The notes: a model not told the origin generated them from the letters alone. 64,000 nt of DNA from Nitrospirae bacterium GWF2_44_13 (GCA_001805105.1 MHEE01000007.1:1-64000), one strand, 5' to 3'. Shown: positions 54,521-61,983, counted from the stretch's first letter. Numbers and translations are program-made.

Positions 54521-54607
54521 GATGCACGATTCACGATGCATGATTCATGATTCATGATATTTTTCTTGCATCCTATATCTTGTATCCTGCATCTTGCATC
54601 TTGTATC
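54521..54607. repeat. Inverted heptanucleotide repeat, GATNCAN class, between cusB and cusA
   Basis: Left arm gatgcac, gattcac, gatgcat, gattcat, gattcat; loop gatatttttc; right arm ttgcatc, ctatatc, ttgtatc, ctgcatc, ttgcatc, ttgtatc. It fills nearly the whole cusB-cusA gap and would form a long hairpin in the mRNA. Confidence 0.88.
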
Positions 54608-54610
54608 ATT

Positions 54611-55843
54611 TCAGTGCTTATGCCCGCCAAGCGGCTTTATCCCTTTTAACTGCGCCTCAGAGTCAATCAGAAAGTTGCCTGATGACGCCACTTTCTCTCC
54701 TGCCTTTATTCCTTTGAGAACTTCTACCATTCCCTCTGCCTTAAGCCCTAACATAACCTCTCTTGGTTCAAAATATCCTTCACCCTTGTCCACATAAACT
54801 ATCTGCCGTATCCCGGTATCAATCACAGCGCTTTCAGGGATAGCGAGCTTATTCCCCAAATTGATTTTTACCTCCACATTGGTGAACATCTGCGGTTTAA
54901 GCTGTCCTCCGGGGTTTGCTATTGTGAATCTTATTTTTGCTGTTCTTGTGTCGCCTGCAAGAGCAGGATAAATATAGTCAATGGTTGATGAAAATTCCCT
55001 GCCCGGGAAATAACTCAGGCTGATTTTTGCTGTCTGTCCTGTTTTCATTAAATGCACTTCATATTCATATATATCCGACACTATCCAGACCGTTGACAGG
55101 TCGGCGATATCAAAGAGCCTTTCTCCGGGCATGACGCGCATTCCCTGCAGAGCCGTCTTCTGCACAACATAGCCGCTTGCAGGGCTGAATATGGTTAATG
55201 TCCTTATCGGTTTTCCTGTCTCTTCAATTTTTTTAATCTGGGCGTCACTTATATCCCATAACCTAAGCCTCTGCTTTGCCGCTTCAGTTATTGCTTCAGC
55301 ATCCTTTGAAAGCATTTTGCCTACAGCGCTGTCTTTGTCTGCGCCCTGTTTTGTCCACTTGAGCACGTTTAAAAATTCCTGCTGTGTTGCGACAAGCTCA
55401 GGGCTGTAAATCTCCGCCAGCGGCTCGCCTTTTTTGACATACTTTCCTGTGTAATTAACATGGAGTTTCTCAATCCAGCCTTCGAATTTTGTATTGACAG
55501 TCGCAATCCTTCTTTCATCGTATTCAATACGGCCCACGGTTCTGATAATTTTCTGCAGCGGCTTTACAGACGCCACAACTGTTTTTACGCCTATCAACTG
55601 CTGCTTGTCTAAATGTATCTCCACTGTTGGAGTCTCCTCTGTCTGCTCTTTCTGCTGTGTTTCAACCTGAGCCTGAGGCTCTTTACTTTCTGAGGTATGC
55701 CCCTGATGTGCCGGAGCAGACGTTTGCGTAGATGCCTGAGGTTTGCTTTTTGCAGGGCTTTTCAGGAACTCCGGCTTTAAGAGATAGAATATTAATCCCG
55801 CTGTCAAAATCAGCCCGATGATTATGAGATTTCTTTTTTTCAT
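54611..55843 (-). CDS. cusB: Efflux periplasmic adaptor CusB
   Basis: A 410-residue membrane-fusion protein: an N-terminal membrane anchor/signal, a low-complexity linker with His (SAPAHQGHTSESKE), then barrel-sandwich, hairpin and beta-barrel domains (GWIEKLHVNYTGKYVKKGEPL near residue 132). It ends in the family tail SGNFLIDSEAQLKG followed by GGHKH. It links CusA to the outer-membrane channel and hands over metal; the two His-rich ends may bind metal. It overlaps the TolC-like gene by 4 bp. Confidence 0.93.
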   Translation of the reverse strand: MKKRNLIIIGLILTAGLIFYLLKPEFLKSPAKSKPQASTQTSAPAHQGHTSESKEPQAQVETQQKEQTEETPTVEIHLDKQQLIGVKTVVASVKPLQKIIRTVGRIEYDERRIATVNTKFEGWIEKLHVNYTGKYVKKGEPLAEIYSPELVATQQEFLNVLKWTKQGADKDSAVGKMLSKDAEAITEAAKQRLRLWDISDAQIKKIEETGKPIRTLTIFSPASGYVVQKTALQGMRVMPGERLFDIADLSTVWIVSDIYEYEVHLMKTGQTAKISLSYFPGREFSSTIDYIYPALAGDTRTAKIRFTIANPGGQLKPQMFTNVEVKINLGNKLAIPESAVIDTGIRQIVYVDKGEGYFEPREVMLGLKAEGMVEVLKGIKAGEKVASSGNFLIDSEAQLKGIKPLGGHKH

Positions 55844-57243
55844 TTTTCTTTTTCTCCCTGAATGACGCTCGCCTCAATTTTATTCTGAAGAGCAGGGCGT
55901 ACTGAGTGCTGATTGTCCGCCCCGGCGGATCCGCCAGAGGCTGGACTGACTGCCGTTATAGCCTCAAGCCGTGCAACTGCCTTTTCCATTTCTATGAACT
56001 GCCCCCAGTATAAAAGCTCATAGTCAATGAGTGATTTAAGCCTTGTTATGACGGTTATTGCCTCGACTTTTCCGGTTACATATCCTGAAATTGCGAGTTC
56101 AAAATCCTGATATGCCTTGGGTATAAGGCCATTCCTGTACAGCTCCGTTAATTTTTCTGCCGTCTTAATCATAGAGTAGTTTTCTCTTATATTGGAAGAC
56201 AGCATTAGCTTAACCGCCTCAAGTTCGTGCTTTGCCTCTGAGAGGGCCGACTCAGCCTCAAGCACAGCCATCTTTTGTTTTGTTTTATAAAAAATAGGTA
56301 TATTGATTGTCGTTGTGAGGCTCCACATGTCTTTAAACTCTCCCCTCCGCTCAAAGACGGAGCCGGCAATGGTGAAATCAGGATAATACTCTTTCTCAGC
56401 CATGTTAACCTTTGCCTTTGCCGCGGCTATCATCTTTGCTCTTGATTTTATCAATGGAGAATTTGAGTGCGACATCTTAATAAGCTCGTCAATATTATAG
56501 ATGTATGAGGCATGGGCAGGCTCAACCGGCATTCCGAGAGGAGAATTGACATCTCTTCCAACAGCCGTGTTCAGCATTGCCTCTATTGATTGCAGTTTTT
56601 GCTTCAGCATTTCCTCTTTTTCAAGGAGCATGTATTTCTCTGTCTGAGCCATTAATACTTCCTGCTGCGGCGCCATGCCTGATGAATATCTTGCAATGGC
56701 AGCGTCTTCTATCCTTGAAAAAAGTATGGCCTTGTCGCGTATAAGGCCGATATTTTTATGGGTAAGGAACAGGTCGTAGTAAAGTTCTTTTATCCTTGCT
56801 ATTGTTGCGAGTTTTGCAAGCTCATACAATGCCTTCAGGCTTTCGGAATCTCTTGTTGCCATTTCTTCTTTTAATGAGAGTTTTCCCGGGAACAGGAATG
56901 TCTGCGACGCAGAATACATCCATTGGGCATCAGGGGATTTCCCATAGTTAAACCTATCGTATCCTTCATTCTGATAACCGAACATAAACATCGGGTCGGG
57001 AAGGCTTCCTGCCTGAGGTATCTTATATTTCGAGGTGGATACCTTTAATCCGGATACAATTAGGTCTTGATTATTCTTCAGCGCCTCGTCTATCAGGGGC
57101 TGAAGTTTCAGTTCCTCGGCAAGGGCACTGCTAGCGAACAGCAACAACGATGCAAGATACAAGATGCATGATACACGATATTTTTTTTGTCTGAATCCTG
57201 AATCCTGCATCCTGTATTCTGATTTTTTAGTGTGCGTCCACAT
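55840..57243 (-). CDS. cusC: TolC-family outer-membrane efflux protein whose signal peptide is partly repeat-encoded
   Basis: A 467-residue outer-membrane factor with the duplicated long-helix pattern of TolC/CusC (LKNNQDLIVSGLKVSTSKYKI-like start, GRDVNSPLGMPVEP in the middle). The signal peptide runs to ALA near residue 42. Residues ~7-32 are encoded by an inverted 7-bp repeat, so the basic region and the first half of the hydrophobic core (KKYRVSCILYLAS) come from repeat DNA. The ATG at 57243 overlaps the end of the YtkA-like gene by 17 bp; a second ATG lies in the repeat at codon 12. Confidence 0.88.
   Translation of the reverse strand: MWTHTKKSEYRMQDSGFRQKKYRVSCILYLASLLLFASSALAEELKLQPLIDEALKNNQDLIVSGLKVSTSKYKIPQAGSLPDPMFMFGYQNEGYDRFNYGKSPDAQWMYSASQTFLFPGKLSLKEEMATRDSESLKALYELAKLATIARIKELYYDLFLTHKNIGLIRDKAILFSRIEDAAIARYSSGMAPQQEVLMAQTEKYMLLEKEEMLKQKLQSIEAMLNTAVGRDVNSPLGMPVEPAHASYIYNIDELIKMSHSNSPLIKSRAKMIAAAKAKVNMAEKEYYPDFTIAGSVFERRGEFKDMWSLTTTINIPIFYKTKQKMAVLEAESALSEAKHELEAVKLMLSSNIRENYSMIKTAEKLTELYRNGLIPKAYQDFELAISGYVTGKVEAITVITRLKSLIDYELLYWGQFIEMEKAVARLEAITAVSPASGGSAGADNQHSVRPALQNKIEASVIQGEKEK
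57149..57225. repeat. Inverted heptanucleotide repeat, GATNCAN class, inside the cusC signal sequence
   Basis: Left arm gatgcaa, gatacaa, gatgcat, gatacac; a 14-nt turn starting gatatttttttt; right arm ctgaatc, ctgaatc, ctgcatc, ctgtatt, ctgattt. Same arrangement as at 22672 and 54521. Confidence 0.88.
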
Positions 57244-57616
57244 TGAATTTTACCGTTGTTGTCTTTCCGCCGCGGGTTATCTTTACGGCAACATTCCATG
57301 CGCCTGACATTGAAAGGTTCATCTTTGCCTTATACTCATAACCTTTGAGTTCTGCGTCTGCCTTATAGTTCATTGCAGGCATCCCAGGCATCGCCGGCAT
57401 GGAATATTCAATCCTCACCTTTGCATCTGTCATATATTTGCCTGATGCATCTTTTATTTCTATTTCGATATTGTTATCACCGACAACAGGAGGGTTTTTG
57501 TCGATTTTTATCTCTACATCGTATTCCCCTGCCTTTTTCTTTACCTCATAGTCCTTTGCATACGCGATTCCTGCTATTAAGAGCAGTATTATCGTTAATA
57601 CAGTTAATCTTTTCAT
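57227..57616 (-). CDS. Periplasmic FixH/YtkA-like metal-associated protein
   Basis: A 129-residue protein with a signal peptide (cut near AYA, residue ~20) and one immunoglobulin-like beta domain of the YtkA/FixH type: VVGDNNIEIEIKDASGK, then the Met-rich loop YSMPAMPGMPAM near residue 75, and GAWNVAVKITRGG. Met-rich MPxMP loops in this family are linked to copper proteins. Together with CusABC it may carry or buffer Cu+ or Ag+ in the periplasm. GGAGG precedes the ATG. Confidence 0.8.
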   Translation of the reverse strand: MKRLTVLTIILLLIAGIAYAKDYEVKKKAGEYDVEIKIDKNPPVVGDNNIEIEIKDASGKYMTDAKVRIEYSMPAMPGMPAMNYKADAELKGYEYKAKMNLSMSGAWNVAVKITRGGKTTTVKFNVDAH

Positions 57617-57641
57617 TTTTTTCCTCCTTTTTGACTTTTAT

Positions 57642-58091
57642 TTAATGGTTATGATGGTGCTGATGATTTTCATGACCTGAATGTCCTTTGCTTTCTGCTT
57701 TTTCCATTTTCTCAATATATTTCTCCGGGTTCTTCTTGAACTCTTCAACGCACCCAGGGCAGCAGAAGCTGTAGATTTTGCCTTTATATTCGTATGTTTG
57801 TTTCATCTTTTCATCAATCTTGTCGCCGCTTACCGGACATATTTTATTCCCAACCACTTCTGCCATATCTTCCATTGGTTTGTCGGACATTTTCACCTTC
57901 GTATCCTGCTTGTCTGACATAGCTTTTTCTTTTGCATTATCATTCTGTTTATCATGCTGGTTTCCATCAGACTTGTCGTCTCCCATTTTACCGCCCATCA
58001 TTCCGCCCATCATAGCATCTGAAAGTACGGGATAACTCACCAGAAAACCGACCACCAGAATGCTTAAAAATATACCAGATATCCTTTTCAC
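57642..58091 (-). CDS. Periplasmic YHS-domain metal-binding protein, Met/His-rich
   Basis: A 149-residue protein with a signal peptide, a Met/Gly-rich segment after it ([14 protein letters not shown]), a charged low-complexity stretch, then a YHS-type domain with [11 protein letters not shown] near residue 84 and the pair FCCPGC near 112, and a His-rich tail ([11 protein letters not shown]). All three features suit binding of Cu+, Ag+ or similar ions. It starts with GTG; its AGGAGGG overlaps the stop of the selenoprotein frame, so the two are translationally coupled. Confidence 0.85.
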   Translation of the reverse strand: MKRISGIFLSILVVGFLVSYPVLSDAMMGGMMGGKMGDDKSDGNQHDKQNDNAKEKAMSDKQDTKVKMSDKPMEDMAEVVGNKICPVSGDKIDEKMKQTYEYKGKIYSFCCPGCVEEFKKNPEKYIEKMEKAESKGHSGHENHQHHHNH

Positions 58092-58103
58092 TATTCAACC
58101 CTC

Positions 58104-58505
58104 CTATCGTTTGTATTCTTTTTCTACAATCTCTTTTATCTTTTTTACCGGATAACCTTTTTTGTAAAGTTCGGAAGCCCGCAGGGCCTCCCCGATACAA
58201 ATGTCTCACATTGCCGCATGATTGTCAACATAACAGCTTAAAAGGCTCTTGTGTTTGAATGCCGGAGATTCTTCGCAATAACAATAGCAGTATATGCTGT
58301 CAAGAACCCATGGAATCTCTTTCGCAATCTGATACGCCTTTTTAATTTTAGCGTTATCGGAAAAGATGTTCGGGTCAAGTGTGGGCCTTTTCTCTCCCAT
58401 CCTCAGAGATTCGTCTTTCACAGGCTTTTGAGCGAATGTATCGCTTGCCGCTGTAAATAGAATTGTCACAGAAATCAGCACTAAAAATGTACAAAACTTT
58501 TTCAT
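58104..58505 (-). CDS. Candidate selenoprotein, PCYCGC-like periplasmic protein with U-x-x-C motif
   Basis: Read with the in-frame TGA at 58206-58208 as selenocysteine, the protein has 133 residues: a signal peptide (to about residue 25), the Cys-rich motif IYCYCYCEES followed by HKSLLSCYVDNHAAM, then U100-D-I-C103, then a helical tail (EALRASELYKKGYPVKKIKE) ending at a TAG. Without read-through the protein stops after 99 residues. I recall PCYCGC-type relatives with Cys at this position, so U-x-x-C replaces a C-x-x-C redox or metal site. Support: the frame stays open for 33 sensible codons after the TGA, the TAG overlaps the next gene's AGGAGGG, and a 16-bp SECIS-like hairpin starts 4 nt after the TGA. 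Probably a periplasmic redox or copper partner of the Cus module. The alternative is a nonsense mutation or sequencing error. Confidence 0.78.
58161..58201 (-). promoter_or_regulatory. SECIS-like hairpin after the in-frame UGA
   Basis: In the mRNA, 4 nt after the UGA: UUUGUA pairs with UACAAA, UCGG with CCGA, then a GG bulge, then AGGCCC with GGGCUU, closing a UGC loop. The apical loop begins 23 nt after the UGA and has G at its second position, within the spacing known for bacterial SECIS elements. It lies in the coding sequence, as bacterial SECIS do. Confidence 0.65.
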
Positions 58506-58555
58506 TAACTCACCACCTCCTTATCTATTTTTATGTTTATGTTAAACTGAAACTT

Positions 58556-58570
58556 TGAAGGAATTATGAA
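58556..58570 (-). promoter_or_regulatory. TTCAT direct-repeat element, copy B
   Basis: On the minus strand TTCATAATTCCTTCA, identical to the element at 59647-59661. It lies ~50 bp before the selenoprotein start, in the gap after the cytochrome gene. TTCA repeats 11 bp apart fit an OmpR-family regulator site. Confidence 0.45.
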
Positions 58571-58573
58571 TTC

Positions 58574-58981
58574 TTACTCCTTCTCGGTCTTTTTCAGACT
58601 TTTTATGTAATTAACGAGATGCCATCTTCCATTTTTTGTTATCTCCTTTTTAAATCCCCTCATGGCCGTTCCTTTAGTTCCGTCTGTTATAACATGGAAT
58701 ATCTCGCCGTCGGTGTCTCCATGAATCCACAGCCCATCCGTGAGATAGGTTTTTTCGTTGCCTCTGCTCGATTCTCCATGACATGAAATGCAGTGTTCTT
58801 CATAAAGCCTCTTCCCTTTGGCGATGGACTCTTCGGTCTTTGGAATAGGGTTCTTGACCTTTGCGTATTCCTTGTGTTTGTGCGTATGGGGCTTATGTAC
58901 GTGTTCGTCCGTTTGAGCAAAGGCATTGCTAAAAGCAAGGGAAAACACTACAGATATAATCAAAGCTGCTATCTTTTTCAT
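58574..58981 (-). CDS. Periplasmic c-type cytochrome (class I, mono-heme)
   Basis: A 135-residue protein from the ATG at 58981, which has GGGAGGA 5 nt upstream; an ATG 12 codons further up lacks both. It has a signal peptide (MKKIAALIISVVFSLAF...), a His-rich spacer (EHVHKPHTHKHKE), the heme motif CISCHG near residue 65, and a likely axial Met in GTAMRGF near 108. It carries electrons in the periplasm; in this cluster it may link metal redox chemistry or the selenoprotein to the respiratory chain. The His-rich spacer may bind metal. Confidence 0.88.
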   Translation of the reverse strand: MKKIAALIISVVFSLAFSNAFAQTDEHVHKPHTHKHKEYAKVKNPIPKTEESIAKGKRLYEEHCISCHGESSRGNEKTYLTDGLWIHGDTDGEIFHVITDGTKGTAMRGFKKEITKNGRWHLVNYIKSLKKTEKE

Positions 58982-59018
58982 TATTCCTCCCTGCAGGTTT
59001 AATGAACGATGATTCATT

Positions 59019-59276
59019 TTAATGATGATGTGTTTTTATATCGGATGTGGCATCTTTTGGATTGCTATCGCCTTGTTTTGTGTTTTCGCTAGTTTTACCG
59101 TTAAAATCGGATTCCTTATGCTGGGGTGCTGTCACGTTGTTAGCAGAATCTTTTTCCTGATGCTTCTCCATAGTTTCCTGCTTGTTGATATTATTGTGTC
59201 CACCCATCATTTTATTGGTGAATCCCCCAAAACCGATAAGCATACCAACTATCATAATCGCCATCACAATTTCCAT
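59019..59276 (-). CDS. Small membrane-anchored protein with Met/His-rich ends
   Basis: An 85-residue protein with one N-terminal membrane helix (VMAIMIVGMLIGFGG), a short NKMMGGHNN motif recalling the MMGGMMGG stretch of the YHS protein, a polar low-complexity stretch, and a DIKTHHH end. No family is recognised. A GGAGG precedes the ATG. Its place in the metal cluster suggests a periplasmic metal-binding or pump accessory role; this is inference. Confidence 0.6.
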   Translation of the reverse strand: MEIVMAIMIVGMLIGFGGFTNKMMGGHNNINKQETMEKHQEKDSANNVTAPQHKESDFNGKTSENTKQGDSNPKDATSDIKTHHH

Positions 59277-59296
59277 TGCATCAACCTCCTCAGTAA

Positions 59297-59623
59297 TTAA
59301 TATATGGATCTTATCTTTCCTGTTTTGCAGTCGAGAACAATCCTGTCAATTAAATCATTGTCTTTGTAAACGTCTGCTTCTATGAACCGTCCCTCTTTTT
59401 TAGTTACGGTAATAGTCATGCCTTTCTCTTTGTAATACTTTTCAAGCGCCCTGACAGCCTCTTCATGCTTTACCTCTTTTTTGCAATATCCGTATTCACC
59501 GCACAATGGGCATGAAACGCCGTAGGGTGTAACGCCTTTCTCCGGCGCGTCTTTTTTCGTTTCTGCATAGGCATCGCCTGTCAGGATTCCTGTCAAGACA
59601 ACTATAAATAACCATATTTTCAT
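59297..59623 (-). CDS. Unknown periplasmic protein with CPLC motif
   Basis: A 108-residue protein with a signal peptide (cut near AYA), a Cys motif VSCPLCGEYGYCKKE near residue 38-50, and a C-terminal PepSY-like beta hairpin (GRFIEADVYKDNDLIDRIV, CKTGKIRSIY). The three clustered Cys could bind a metal or act in redox. It is the first gene of the metal cluster after the regulator pair, with a TTCAT direct-repeat element 24-38 bp before its ATG. Function not assigned. Confidence 0.65.
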   Translation of the reverse strand: MKIWLFIVVLTGILTGDAYAETKKDAPEKGVTPYGVSCPLCGEYGYCKKEVKHEEAVRALEKYYKEKGMTITVTKKEGRFIEADVYKDNDLIDRIVLDCKTGKIRSIY

Positions 59624-59646
59624 GATTAAAACATAGCATTCAATAA

Positions 59647-59661
59647 TGAAGGAATTATGAA
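59647..59661 (-). promoter_or_regulatory. TTCAT direct-repeat element, copy A
   Basis: On the minus strand TTCATAATTCCTTCAT: two TTCAT half-sites with 11-bp spacing, at the head of the metal cluster. The 15-bp core is identical to 58556-58570. It is the best candidate binding site for the adjacent OmpR-family regulator. Confidence 0.5.
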
Positions 59662-59740
59662 GAGAAAAGAAAGATTCTGATGGAGAAGGCTATGGCTGGA
59701 AATTTCTGATATGAAAATCTGCAAGGAGGCTGTGTTTGGA

Positions 59741-59889
59741 TTAAGGCAAGATTCACGGGTCTGTCAGAATAGGGGCTGAAGTCGCAATGAAATGGAGCGG
59801 ATAGCCCCGCATAACAGAGGTGAAGAACAAAATATATTGTATAAACATTTATACTTTTACAAAGGTAGTTTAATATTGCCGAAAGACAG
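59741..59889 (-). repeat. Dispersed ~150-bp element, copy 2
   Basis: The reverse complement matches 17023-17174 over CTGTCTTTCGGCAATATT...CTTTGTAAAAGT and over GTTATGCGGGGCTATCCGCT...GTGAATCTTGCCT, with ~37 unrelated bp between. GGGGCT/AGCCCC is kept, but the inner hairpin has changed. It sits in the gap 59624-59916 after the sensor kinase; apart from this and the TTCAT element nothing is seen in that gap. Confidence 0.75.
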
Positions 59890-59916
59890 ATGCAGCCTCC
59901 TGAAAGGGCTAATATG

Positions 59917-61287
59917 TTAAATATGCTCCCAGGCGCTTTTTATCGGCAGGGACACTCTGAATGTTGTTCCTTTGTTTATTATGCTTTTGACCTCAACCCT
60001 GCCGGCCATTACTTCAACAAGTTCTTTGACTATTGCAAGGCCAAGCCCCAGACTCTCGGTATCTGCTTTGGCCCCTCTGTAAAAACGGTTGAATATCAAA
60101 GGAATCTCGTTTTCAGGTATTCCCCTGCCTGTGTCCCTTATCTCAATAAAAAACATTTCTCCTTCGGTTCCGTAGTCAATACTTACACCGCCTTTTTCCG
60201 TGAACTTCAGGGAATTGGAGATTATGTTTCTTGTTATCCTTTCAAGTTTTTCAATATCCGTGGAAATAAAAAGGCCGTCTGCCCTTAGAATCTTTATATC
60301 AAGCCCTTTTTGTTTAAATGCAGGAAGCATCTCATTGCAGATTCCCGTAAGAAATTCCATGAGGTTTATCTCCACGGTTTCTCCCTTTGTAAAGAAACTC
60401 GCCTCTGCCATCGTAATATCTTCTATGCCTTTGACAAGCTTTATCAGCCTGTCAATCTCGTTTTTGATGTTCTCCAGCCCTTTTTCTCTTTCTATCACTC
60501 CGTCAGCTATAGCCTCTGCATGGGCCTTGAGGATTGTCAGAGGCGTTCTTAGTTCATGCGCAACATTTGAAAAAAGATGTTTCCTCAATTCCTCCTCTCT
60601 CTGCAGAGATTCTGCCATTTTATTGAAAGCTGCCGACAATTTCCCTATCTCATCATGGGATGTAGTACTTGTCCTTGCTTTGAAATCTCCACCTGCAATC
60701 TTATCCGCTGCCTTTTTTAAGTCCATTACGGGTTTTGAAAGATAGCGGCTCAGGAGGAAGGCGATTAACAGCGAGCCTCCGCCTGCAATCAGGAATGAGA
60801 CATAAAGGAAATTTTTTGTCCTTTTTTTGAATATGGATTCTTTTTCTTTTATTTCCTGTTTCTGAAATGGCTGTGAAAGGAGTGTCCCGATTTTTTTGCC
60901 CTTTGCATAAAGCGGGTAGTCAGTGAATTTTCCCTCTGCTTCGTGCGCGTGAACATGGAAGTGCTCATCCATCCTTAGCTTCATGGATTCAGAAAGGGAT
61001 TCCATCACATCGTGAGATGAGATGATTTCCTTGTCGGTATTATCAAGAACCTTTACGTTAAGTCCGAGCATCATGGCCCAGTGTATGGATTCAGAGAGAG
61101 AGCCCTTGTTCCATTTACCGTCAGAATAGCTTCCCTCAACAGATGCAAGTGTCCAGTAAAACTGGTCTTCCCTCACTCCGCTGACATAATTGTCAAAATC
61201 CCTGATTATCAGCCATTCAAAGATGAAGTTAGAGAGGAGCGCTGCGAATATTACTACCATGAAAGCAAGAAAGATTTTAGTCTTCAT
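59917..61287 (-). CDS. Sensor histidine kinase of the metal-cluster two-component system
   Basis: A 456-residue kinase: TM1 (~6-26), a periplasmic domain of ~140 residues with a His-rich patch (MDEHFHVHAHEAEG near 108) likely to sense metal, TM2 (~163-183), HAMP, HisKA with AHELRTPLTILKAHAEAI near residue 245, and HATPase with DTGRGIPENEI and LGLGLAIVKEL. The ATG at 61287 overlaps the regulator's stop (TGATG). It resembles CusS/BaeS-type kinases. It probably controls the efflux cluster downstream. Confidence 0.88.
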   Translation of the reverse strand: MKTKIFLAFMVVIFAALLSNFIFEWLIIRDFDNYVSGVREDQFYWTLASVEGSYSDGKWNKGSLSESIHWAMMLGLNVKVLDNTDKEIISSHDVMESLSESMKLRMDEHFHVHAHEAEGKFTDYPLYAKGKKIGTLLSQPFQKQEIKEKESIFKKRTKNFLYVSFLIAGGGSLLIAFLLSRYLSKPVMDLKKAADKIAGGDFKARTSTTSHDEIGKLSAAFNKMAESLQREEELRKHLFSNVAHELRTPLTILKAHAEAIADGVIEREKGLENIKNEIDRLIKLVKGIEDITMAEASFFTKGETVEINLMEFLTGICNEMLPAFKQKGLDIKILRADGLFISTDIEKLERITRNIISNSLKFTEKGGVSIDYGTEGEMFFIEIRDTGRGIPENEIPLIFNRFYRGAKADTESLGLGLAIVKELVEVMAGRVEVKSIINKGTTFRVSLPIKSAWEHI

Positions 61288-61976
61288 CAATCCCGCACTC
61301 CTATAAATTTATATCCAGCCCCATAAACTGTTTTTATGAAAACAGGCTCTTGGATGTTATCCTCTATCTTGTGTCTGATATTCTTTATATGTGCGTCAAT
61401 GACCCTGTCATAGCCTTCAAAGTCATATCCCTGAACCGTATTTGTAAGCTGGAGCCTGTTCAGGACAGCGCCGGGCCTTTCTGCAAGGCAGAGCAGTATC
61501 TTGAATTCAGTTGTTGTAAGGGAAACAGGCGCTTCTCGTTTTTTAACCTCCATTGAGGTGGTGTCTATTTTAAGGATGCCTTTGTTAAAAGAAAGAATCT
61601 TTTTCTCTCCTTTCTTTGTTCTTCTTAGATGTGCCTTTACTCTTGCAATGAGTTCTCTCGGGCTGAAAGGTTTGACAATATAGTCATCGGCGCCGATTCC
61701 GAGCCCTTTCACTCTTTCGTCTTCCGAACTTTTTGCAGTGAGCATGATTATCGGGACGTCTGATATTCCCCTTATTGAACGGCAGACCTCTTCGCCTTCA
61801 ATGTCAGGAAGTTTAAGGTCAAGGATTATGAGGTCAAATCTGTCTTTAATTAACTTAAGAGCCTCTCTGCCTGTCTCTGCAACTTTAACGCCGAAGCCCT
61901 CTCTTTCAAGATAGGTCTTCACAATATCGGATATCTTTCTTTCGTCTTCAACTATGAGAATTTTTTCGTTGTTCAT
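61287..61976 (-). CDS. OmpR-family response regulator
   Basis: A 229-residue regulator: receiver domain with acceptor Asp in LIILDLKLPDIEG near residue 50 and the switch Lys in DDYIVKPFSPREL, then a winged-helix DNA-binding domain (SLTTTEFKILLCLAERPG, VIDAHIKNIRHKIED, TVYGAGYKF). The ATG at 61976 starts the protein at its first conserved residues. A TATAAT ends 7 nt before it and no Shine-Dalgarno is seen, so a leaderless transcript is likely. Earlier in-frame starts (ATG 61985, TTG 62012) overlap the promoter. Confidence 0.9.
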   Translation of the reverse strand: MNNEKILIVEDERKISDIVKTYLEREGFGVKVAETGREALKLIKDRFDLIILDLKLPDIEGEEVCRSIRGISDVPIIMLTAKSSEDERVKGLGIGADDYIVKPFSPRELIARVKAHLRRTKKGEKKILSFNKGILKIDTTSMEVKKREAPVSLTTTEFKILLCLAERPGAVLNRLQLTNTVQGYDFEGYDRVIDAHIKNIRHKIEDNIQEPVFIKTVYGAGYKFIGVRD

Positions 61977-61983
61977 TGGTTTC

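Noticed and set aside
58206-58505. A short 99-residue protein ending at the TGA
   Set aside because: The frame continues with 33 family-like codons to a stop that overlaps the next ribosome binding site, and a hairpin follows the TGA; read-through is the better explanation, though a mutation or sequencing error is not excluded.
59297-59623. Second selenoprotein among the small cluster proteins
   Set aside because: No in-frame TGA followed by a sensible extension was found in the other small genes; their Cys codons are normal.
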